DNA of 19,156 bases. Source: Opitutia bacterium UBA7397 (GTDB lineage Bacteria; Verrucomicrobiota; Verrucomicrobiia; Opitutales; UBA953). Below are positions 13,972 to 19,156 of this stretch, piece by piece (position 1 is the stretch's first letter; the number at the start of each line of letters is the position of its first letter). Location: contig DKND01000133.1 of the NCBI GenBank assembly GCA_002470605.1, positions 10,056 to 29,211 on the forward strand, in the 5' to 3' direction. Below the pieces are notes generated by a model. The model was not told the origin of the DNA. It saw nothing but the letters and a program-made list of their open reading frames with translations, and did not search any database. The position numbers and the translations under genes were made by a program.

Positions 13972-14499
13972 TTAGCTCTTCAGGATCGCTGCGACCGGAA
14001 TGTCGCGACCGTCTTTCCACAGCGTCTCCAAGGAATAACTCTTCCGCACATCTTCCCGGAAGATATGGAAAATAATATCGAAAGCATCGACCACCGTCCA
14101 ACCGCTTTCTTTTTGCGATTCGGCACCACGGGCGCGGGCGCCCACATCATCCAAGGCACGCTCGACTTCGATCCGCAAGGCGCGCAGATGAGGCTCGGAA
14201 TTACCACTGGCGACCACGAGGTAATCAGCGATGGAAGAGAGCTGACCCAATTCCAAGACTTGGATCGCATATCCCTTCTTGTCGTCGATGGCTTTGACGG
14301 CAGCGATTAGATGGGCCGGCAACTTCGGCAAAGGAGCCGAAACCGGTACGACCGCTTTGACGAGATTCTCCGAACGGCCTTTGGCCTTCGGGGTGGCGTA
14401 CTTGGCCGGCGTACGACGTACCGGTCCTTTGATAGGCTTACCCTTGCCGCGCGATTTGGCGGCAGGCTTGGCGGAGGACTTTTTCTTGGCGGCGGACAT
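13972..14499 (-). CDS. rsfS: Ribosome silencing factor RsfS
   Basis: RsfS binds ribosomal protein uL14 and blocks subunit joining when nutrients are short. The conserved domain occupies about the last 110 residues: SSIADYLVVASGNSEPHLRA, SGWTVVDAFDIIFHIF and REDVRKSYSLETLWKDG. Before it lies a roughly 65-residue Lys/Ala/Pro-rich stretch not found in most family members, beginning MSAAKKKSSAKPAAKSRGKG. The ATG at 14499 lies one base after the nadD stop (TGACATG) and gives 175 residues. An ATG at 14526, inside nadD with GGGGTGAG upstream, would give 184 and is a fair alternative. nadD-rsfS adjacency is common in bacteria and supports both calls. Confidence 0.93.
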   Translation of the reverse strand: MSAAKKKSSAKPAAKSRGKGKPIKGPVRRTPAKYATPKAKGRSENLVKAVVPVSAPLPKLPAHLIAAVKAIDDKKGYAIQVLELGQLSSIADYLVVASGNSEPHLRALRIEVERALDDVGARARGAESQKESGWTVVDAFDIIFHIFREDVRKSYSLETLWKDGRDIPVAAILKS

Positions 14500-14500
14500 G

Positions 14501-15091
14501 TCAGGCTTGGTAAAGTGAACGCTCATCGATGTGGCGGCTCACCCCGCTGGGCAAGCCGTTTCGAGATGAATCGCCCCGCTTGATCGCCGCCCGCAAGGCC
14601 GTCGAAGACACCAAAACCGGCGGAGCGGTCAAAATCGTAAGTTTAATATGCTTTGCCAAGCTGTCCGGCGGCACCGTCGAGATGCCATCACGGGCCAGCA
14701 CTGCGAAATCAACCAGTCGACAGATTTCCTCCACTTCCTTCCAACGATCGAGCCTGGCCAGCTGGTCAGCCCCCAAAATCCACACCCGCCAAGCAGACGG
14801 ATGCTCTTTCGCGAGTTCTCGGGCCGTATCAATCGACCAACTGATGCCCTCACGGCGCGTTTCTCGGTCATCAACGACCGCCCAAGGATAATCCGCAAAG
14901 GCCAATTTAGCCATGGTCACCCGATCAGCCGCCGAGGCCAGCGTTACCGCCGAACGTAAAGGCGCCTGGCCGGCCGGGACGACGAGGACTTGATCAAGCC
15001 CAAGCTGCTTCCACGCCGCCGTCGCCGCTGCAACGTGTCCGATGTGCGGCGGATCAAAGGTGCCTCCCAAAATGCCAAGCGCGGCGGACAT
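14501..15091 (-). CDS. nadD: Nicotinate-nucleotide adenylyltransferase NadD
   Basis: NadD joins ATP and nicotinate mononucleotide to form deamido-NAD in the cytoplasm. The 196-residue product begins MSAALGILGGTFDPPHIGHV. It shows the Rossmann nucleotidyltransferase signature with GGTFDPPHIGH (9-19, HIGH motif) and the C-terminal phosphate-binding SSTALR. Internal family motifs include WILGADQLARLDRW. The frame is open further upstream, to 15154, but the preceding residues are not family-like, so the ATG at 15091 is chosen. No Shine-Dalgarno is obvious. It is divergent from lpxI over 83 bases. Confidence 0.94.
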   Translation of the reverse strand: MSAALGILGGTFDPPHIGHVAAATAAWKQLGLDQVLVVPAGQAPLRSAVTLASAADRVTMAKLAFADYPWAVVDDRETRREGISWSIDTARELAKEHPSAWRVWILGADQLARLDRWKEVEEICRLVDFAVLARDGISTVPPDSLAKHIKLTILTAPPVLVSSTALRAAIKRGDSSRNGLPSGVSRHIDERSLYQA

Positions 15092-15138
15092 TCTGACATT
15101 ACGCTGCCAAGCTCGCCCCGAGGCAACCCAAAGCAGGC

Positions 15139-15169
15139 TTGAGCCCGAGCCCATCCCACGGACTATAGG
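15139..15169 (+). promoter_or_regulatory. Weak candidate promoter of lpxI
   Basis: TTGAGC at 15139-15144 and TATAGG at 15164-15169 each match 4 of 6 consensus bases, with a long 19-base spacer. The -10 ends only 5 bases before the lpxI ATG at 15175, so a transcript from it would start at or next to the A of the start codon. The match is modest and may be chance. Confidence 0.3.
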
Positions 15170-15174
15170 CCTCT

Positions 15175-16035
15175 ATGGCGTCAGCCTCCCGCTTCCTGCC
15201 CTCCGGATTCTCGCCCTCTCAAGCCATCGCGGTCATCGCCGGCAAGGGACGATACCCCGCCCTTCTCATCGAGTCCGCCCGCAACCGTGGCGCTGATATA
15301 AAACTCGTTTCCTTTGACGAAGAAACCGACCCCGCGCTCATCGCCACGTTCTCCCCCAAAGATCATCGCTCCGTACCCGTCGGCAAGCTTGGCACTTTGC
15401 TCTCATCCCTTGAGGATTTAGGAGTCCAAGGTGCCCTCATGGCCGGCCAGGTAACTCCTCGAAAACTTTTCACGGGTATGATCCCCGACCTTAAGCTGGT
15501 CACGCTCATGGCCTCGTTGCGCGAACGGAACGCCGAGACTATTTTCGGGGGGATCGCCGCCGAAATCGAAAAGCTTAAGATCACAATGCTCGACGCTCGG
15601 GTATTCCTCGACGACCACCTCGCTTCACAAGGCTGCATGACCGGCTGGTCCTGCGGGGTTTCTGACGATGAGTTGAATTTCGGCACTCAGATGGCACGCG
15701 AAATGGCACGTCTTGATATCGGCCAATCTGTCGTTACCGCCAAAGGAACCGTCATCGCTGTCGAGGCCTTCGAAGGCACCGATAACATGCTGCGTCGCTG
15801 CGCTCAGACGGGTGGTAAAGAGATGCTTCTCACCAAGGCCGCCAAATGCCCCCAAGACTGGCGCTTCGACGTTCCTTGCTTCGGCCTGAAGACGTTGGAG
15901 AGCATGGCCGAAGGTGGCGTCAAGAAAGCCGCCCTCGAAATCGATGGCGTGATTCTTATCGATAAGCCGCTCGTGATCAAACGCGCCAAGGAACTCGGCA
16001 TCGATCTGGTGGGCTTCGCCTCCGCTGCGGTTTAA
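15175..16035 (+). CDS. lpxI: UDP-2,3-diacylglucosamine pyrophosphatase LpxI
   Basis: LpxI hydrolyses UDP-2,3-diacylglucosamine to lipid X and UMP in lipid A synthesis, in bacteria lacking LpxH. The 286-residue protein (DUF1009 type) shows AVIAGKGRYP near the start (19-28), LMAGQVTPRKLF (88-99), SVVTAKGTVIAVEAFEGTDN (185-204) with the catalytic-region acidic residue Asp203, and KCPQDWRFDVPCFG (224-237). Length is typical. About 15 residues precede the usual family N-terminus, but no later in-frame ATG is suitable. It indicates an outer membrane with lipid A. It is divergent from nadD and ends 2 bases before the convergent small membrane-protein gene. Confidence 0.94.
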   Translation: MASASRFLPSGFSPSQAIAVIAGKGRYPALLIESARNRGADIKLVSFDEETDPALIATFSPKDHRSVPVGKLGTLLSSLEDLGVQGALMAGQVTPRKLFTGMIPDLKLVTLMASLRERNAETIFGGIAAEIEKLKITMLDARVFLDDHLASQGCMTGWSCGVSDDELNFGTQMAREMARLDIGQSVVTAKGTVIAVEAFEGTDNMLRRCAQTGGKEMLLTKAAKCPQDWRFDVPCFGLKTLESMAEGGVKKAALEIDGVILIDKPLVIKRAKELGIDLVGFASAAV

Positions 16036-16037
16036 AA

Positions 16038-16313
16038 TCAGCCTTCGAAAAAATTCCAGGCCGTCACCATCTCCATCAGGAACCACGCCAACACAAGCGC
16101 GAGGGCGATGAGCAAAGCGCGGCGGTAACGCATCCAGATGACGGGCTGATCGGCGGCGTGATCGACGATACCGCGCGAGCTCACCAACATTCGGAGTCTG
16201 ACATGCCAAGCCAAACGCGTCTGCCCCGAGAGATCCTGGTGCGCATACACGCTCTCTCGGTAGTCAGGCTTACGGAATAGGCTTAAAATCCGACGTAACA
16301 TACCCCCATCCAT
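16038..16313 (-). CDS. Small C-terminally anchored membrane protein, unknown function
   Basis: I do not recognise this 91-residue protein. It has a basic N-terminus (MLRRILSLFRKPDYRES), a charged middle, and a single hydrophobic span near the C-terminus at about 65-86 (LLIALALVLAWFLMEMV) preceded by RYRR. This suggests a cytoplasmic domain with a tail anchor. GAAGGG lies shortly before the ATG at 16313, and GGGGG precedes a second ATG at 16301, so either start is possible. It fits exactly between lpxI (2-base gap, convergent) and panB (47-base gap, divergent), and its reading frame has no competing gene. Both points favour a real gene. Confidence 0.65.
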   Translation of the reverse strand: MDGGMLRRILSLFRKPDYRESVYAHQDLSGQTRLAWHVRLRMLVSSRGIVDHAADQPVIWMRYRRALLIALALVLAWFLMEMVTAWNFFEG

Positions 16314-16360
16314 ACACCCTTCACCGACGCTTTACAAGCGGAGGGTCTAGGGGTAATGCC

Positions 16361-17137
16361 TTGGGTGTGAAGACCACCACCCGGTCCCTCCGCTCCCTCA
16401 AAGGAGTTCGGCCCATCGTCTGCCTGACCGCCTACGACGCCATCACCGCCCGTATCGCCGAGGCCGGCGGGGCCGACCTCATCTTAGTCGGTGATTCGGT
16501 GGGTAACACGGTCCTCGGGATGTCCGACACCGTCGGTGTGACGCTTGAGATTATGGTGCATCATTCTGCCGCTGTCACTCGCGCCAAAACCGAACGTCTG
16601 GTGATCGCCGATCTTCCGTTCGCCCTCGCGCACGATTCTTTTTCAAAAGTCCTCAAGGCCTGTCGCGATCTCCTCCAGCGCGGTGGCGCCCATGGCGTGA
16701 AAATCGAAGGTGGCGCTTCGCTCGCCCCGACCATCGCCAAGCTCGTTGACGCCGGCATCCCCGTCATGGGTCACATCGGCATGCTCCCGCAACGCGTCCA
16801 CTCCGCCGGCTATCGTCGCCGCGGCCTCACGCCCGACGATCAGAAGAAAATCCTCATCGACGCCCAAGCCGTCGCCGCCGCCGGGGCCTTTGCGATGGTC
16901 GTGGAATGCGTCGACGAAACTTTGGTGCCCAAGATCACCGAAGCGGTCTCCATCCCCACCATCGGCATCGGTTCCGGACAAGGTTGCGACGGTCAGATCC
17001 TCGTCATCCACGACCTCCTCGGCTTCACTTCCAATCCTCCGCCCTTCGCTAACCCCGAAGCCAATCTGCAACGGGATGCCATCGCCGCCGTGCAACGCTG
17101 GGCGAAGAAAGTCCGCCAACAAAAATCATCCAAATGA
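16361..17137 (+). CDS. panB: 3-methyl-2-oxobutanoate hydroxymethyltransferase PanB
   Basis: PanB makes ketopantoate from alpha-ketoisovalerate and methylene-tetrahydrofolate, the first committed step of pantothenate and CoA synthesis. The 258-residue product shows the metal and substrate residues Asp45 in LVGDSVGN, Asp84 in IADLPF, Glu116 in KIEGG and Glu182 in VECVDE, plus the GHIGMLPQ and IGIGSGQGCDGQ motifs. There is no ATG in frame near the start. A TTG at 16361, with AGGGGT about 6 bases upstream, is chosen; a GTG at 16367 is the alternative. The stop overlaps the gpsA start (ATGA). panC is not in the window. Confidence 0.95.
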   Translation: MGVKTTTRSLRSLKGVRPIVCLTAYDAITARIAEAGGADLILVGDSVGNTVLGMSDTVGVTLEIMVHHSAAVTRAKTERLVIADLPFALAHDSFSKVLKACRDLLQRGGAHGVKIEGGASLAPTIAKLVDAGIPVMGHIGMLPQRVHSAGYRRRGLTPDDQKKILIDAQAVAAAGAFAMVVECVDETLVPKITEAVSIPTIGIGSGQGCDGQILVIHDLLGFTSNPPPFANPEANLQRDAIAAVQRWAKKVRQQKSSK

Positions 17138-18135
17138 ATTGCGTCATTTTTGGTGCCGGTGCCTGGGGAACGGCCATCGCCATCCACCTCAGCCGACAAG
17201 GTCACACGGTCTCGCTCGTCCCCCGCCGCCTTGAACAAGCCCTTGCACTCGCCAGCACTCGCGAGAATACCGATTACCTGCCCGGCCACCGCCTGAATGA
17301 TTCGATTCAAGTCGCCCTTGAACCCATCCCCGCGCTGATGGATGCCGATTTGATCTTCATCGCCTGCCCCTCCAAAGGTCTCGCCGACCTGCTCAAAACC
17401 ATCGGTCCCGCCGTTCGCGCTTCCTCCGCCGTGATGGCGATTTCGCTCTGCAAGGGGCTTGATCAATCCACCCTCCGCCGTCCGACCGAAATGATGGCCG
17501 AAGCTTTCGGCACCCTTCCCGTCGCAACCTTGAGCGGTCCGAGCAATGCCGATGAAGTTGCCCGCGGTCTTCCCACCGCCCTAGTCCTTGCCGCCCAACA
17601 AGACGATAAGCTCTTACGTGACGTCCAATCCGCTGTAAGCGGACCTTCCCTTCGCGCTTATACTTCCTCCGACTTATCCGGCGTCGAAATCGCCGCGACC
17701 TTGAAAAATGTCTACGCCCTCGGTGCCGGCCTCTGCGACGGTCTCCAACTTGGCTCCAACGCCAAAGCGGCTTTCCTCACGCGCGCTCTCCAGGAAATGA
17801 TGCGCCTCGGGCAAGCCGTGGGCGGACGTACCGAAACTTTTCTGGGCCTCAGCGGCGTCGGCGACCTGATGGCCACCGCCCATGGTGCCTGGAGCCGTAA
17901 CCGCGCCTTCGGCGAACAGCTTGCCACCCATCCGCAAACCACGCTCAAGGCCCTCGCCACCCGCCGCGATTCGGTCGAGGGCTATCGTGCCACGGAAACG
18001 CTTTCCAAACTCGCCGCCCAGAAAGGCGTGGCGACACCGATCCTTTTTTGTCTTAACGAGATTCTTTTCGCCGGCCTCGAACCGCGCGCCGGAGTGCTCG
18101 CCTTGATGACCCGCGATCTGAAATCCGAGGTTTGA
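17134..18135 (+). CDS. gpsA: NAD(P)-dependent glycerol-3-phosphate dehydrogenase GpsA
   Basis: GpsA reduces dihydroxyacetone phosphate to sn-glycerol-3-phosphate for phospholipid synthesis. The 333-residue enzyme has the Rossmann motif GAGAWGTA (7-14), the SGPSNADEVA loop (134-142), the catalytic Lys191 in VEIAATLKNVYALGAG, NAKAAFLTRALQEM (209-222), and the substrate-binding GVGDLMATAHGAWSRNRAFG. Length is normal. It overlaps panB by four bases and the SET-domain gene by one base, so the three genes are probably cotranslated. Confidence 0.95.
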   Translation: MNCVIFGAGAWGTAIAIHLSRQGHTVSLVPRRLEQALALASTRENTDYLPGHRLNDSIQVALEPIPALMDADLIFIACPSKGLADLLKTIGPAVRASSAVMAISLCKGLDQSTLRRPTEMMAEAFGTLPVATLSGPSNADEVARGLPTALVLAAQQDDKLLRDVQSAVSGPSLRAYTSSDLSGVEIAATLKNVYALGAGLCDGLQLGSNAKAAFLTRALQEMMRLGQAVGGRTETFLGLSGVGDLMATAHGAWSRNRAFGEQLATHPQTTLKALATRRDSVEGYRATETLSKLAAQKGVATPILFCLNEILFAGLEPRAGVLALMTRDLKSEV

Positions 18136-18596
18136 TGTCCGCCGACTTCGCAATCCGTCCCTCCGCCATCCAAGGCCAAGGGCTTTTTGCTCTTCGTAAT
18201 TTTAATAGAGGGGAACGGTTGTTACCTTACGTTGGTTCCATCTCCACAATCCGACCGGCTCAGGCTTCGGCCTCATCCCCGATCTACGTGCTCGAAATTC
18301 GTCCAGGCCTTTGGCTCGACGGCTCCGGTCATGATAACATCAGCCGCCATGCTAATCATTCTTGCGCGCCTAACGCCGATTTGGTCTTCATGGATGAAAC
18401 GACCGATGCCTGGCTTGTTGCTCGTGAAAACATCGCCGCGGACGCCGAAATTACCTTTGATTATGGCTTTAATCTGGCCGAAAGCCTCTTCCAGCCCTGC
18501 CGCTGCGGACAGCCGGATTGCATCGGTTATATCATCGCCGCCCCCCGCCGGGCTAGCCTGCGCCGACACCTGAGATTTTCACGTCCAAGGGATTGA
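18135..18596 (+). CDS. SET-domain protein lysine methyltransferase
   Basis: The 153-residue protein is a minimal stand-alone SET domain, which uses S-adenosylmethionine to methylate lysines. Seen are GQGLFALRNF (14-23), the cofactor/catalytic NISRHANHSCAPNA (68-81), EITFDYGFN (105-113) with the catalytic-region Tyr110, and a post-SET cluster CRCGQPDCIGY (122-132) whose three cysteines, with Cys77, could bind zinc. The ATG at 18135 overlaps the gpsA stop (TGATG); a TTG one codon upstream is possible. The substrate is unknown. Bacterial relatives have been linked to histone-like proteins or host histones, but nothing here points to a specific target. Confidence 0.88.
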   Translation: MSADFAIRPSAIQGQGLFALRNFNRGERLLPYVGSISTIRPAQASASSPIYVLEIRPGLWLDGSGHDNISRHANHSCAPNADLVFMDETTDAWLVARENIAADAEITFDYGFNLAESLFQPCRCGQPDCIGYIIAAPRRASLRRHLRFSRPRD

Positions 18597-18647
18597 CCCA
18601 AGGGCGTGGGAGCGTCAGTTTTCGCAGGTCAATCAGTCCACTTCTTC

Positions 18648-19156
18648 ATGAAAAAAGTCGCCCTTACCGAGCTCGATCCCCGGCTCCAAAAACAAATCTC
18701 CGCTGCCGAACAACAGCTCAAGACCAACCCACAGTATGCCGTGGAGGTCTTGACCGGCATCCTCAGCCGCAACCCTGGCTGCATCGAGATCCGCCGCACC
18801 CTCCGGGCCGCCCAAAAAAATGTCATGGGTACCAAGAAGGGTCTTTTTGACGGTATCGTCGGCGGGCTGACTTCCGGTAAAATCGCCAAAGCCGTCGAAG
18901 CTGACCCGATCGCCGCCATCGCTGATGCTGAGCTCGCCCTCGCCAAAAAACCGACCGACACCAACGCCAACAAAACGCTGGCTCAAGCTGCCACTAAGAT
19001 TGGCTTCTACGCCCTTGCCGCCTTCGCCTACGAAGAACTCGCCGCCAACGACCCGAAGAACGTCCAACACTTCATCGACCTCGCTAACACTTGGATCGTA
19101 GCCGGCGAGAACGACGCCGCCCTCGAAGCCGCCGATAAAGGACTTCGCGCCTTCCC
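18648..19156 (+). CDS. TPR-repeat protein, 3' end cut by window edge
   Basis: Reading from the ATG at 18648 the frame is open to the window end (169 codons). The product starts MKKVALTELDPRLQKQISAA. It contains TPR-like helical pairs: ISAAEQQLKTNPQYAVEVL, AIADAELALAKKPTDTNANK and AALEAADKGLRAFP. A glycine-rich turn (KGLFDGIVGGLTSGK) sits between the first repeats. There is no signal peptide or membrane span in the visible part. The 51-base gap after the SET gene has no terminator that I can see. The role is probably a protein-protein scaffold; no specific function can be given. Confidence 0.8.
   Translation, partial: MKKVALTELDPRLQKQISAAEQQLKTNPQYAVEVLTGILSRNPGCIEIRRTLRAAQKNVMGTKKGLFDGIVGGLTSGKIAKAVEADPIAAIADAELALAKKPTDTNANKTLAQAATKIGFYALAAFAYEELAANDPKNVQHFIDLANTWIVAGENDAALEAADKGLRAF

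Noticed and set aside
14501..15154. Longer nadD start at 15154
   Set aside because: The added 21 residues precede the normal NadD N-terminus and show no family similarity; the ATG at 15091 leads straight into the GGTFDPPHIGH motif.

Overview
The window looks like chromosomal DNA from a Gram-negative bacterium of the Verrucomicrobiota, probably Opitutae-like. This is an inference. The supporting signs are an LpxI-type lipid A gene, a stand-alone SET-domain methyltransferase, an ECF sigma factor paired with a zinc-less membrane anti-sigma candidate, large TPR proteins, moderately GC-rich coding DNA and generally weak Shine-Dalgarno sequences. No insertion sequence, phage gene, CRISPR array or gene-free stretch above 300 bases was seen.

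Left part (1-6213, all minus strand). Read in the direction of transcription, the run is ECF sigma factor, membrane anti-sigma candidate, PTS enzyme I (ptsI), hisC, hisB, hisH and citrate synthase (gltA, cut by the window edge). Gaps are about 50 bases or less and several genes overlap, so this may be one transcription unit. It would tie a stress or envelope sigma factor to PEP sensing, histidine synthesis and entry into the TCA cycle.

Centre (6323-13794, plus strand). A tight four-gene operon is divergent from the sigma factor: a zinc-binding TRAFAC-type GTPase, a membrane protein whose N-terminus resembles the GAP1-N2 domain, a 979-residue helical single-span membrane protein, and a GYF-domain protein with three membrane spans. 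Intergenic gaps are only 3-5 bases. This is the best candidate in the window for a poorly described system: a GTPase-controlled inner-membrane complex with large extracytoplasmic parts. Its function is unknown. Related GTPase/GAP1 sets have been proposed, as I recall, to act in bacterial conflict or signalling.

Right part (13853-19156). A tRNA with anticodon CAU has its own promoter. It is followed by minus-strand rsfS and nadD. lpxI is divergent from nadD and converges on a small membrane-protein gene. A plus-strand panB-gpsA-SET cluster with overlapping stops and starts follows, then the start of a TPR protein that runs off the window. These are core genes for ribosome silencing, NAD, lipid A, pantothenate and phospholipid precursor synthesis. 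The centre module is therefore embedded in housekeeping DNA, and its base composition looks like that of its neighbours, so there is no visible sign of recent transfer.
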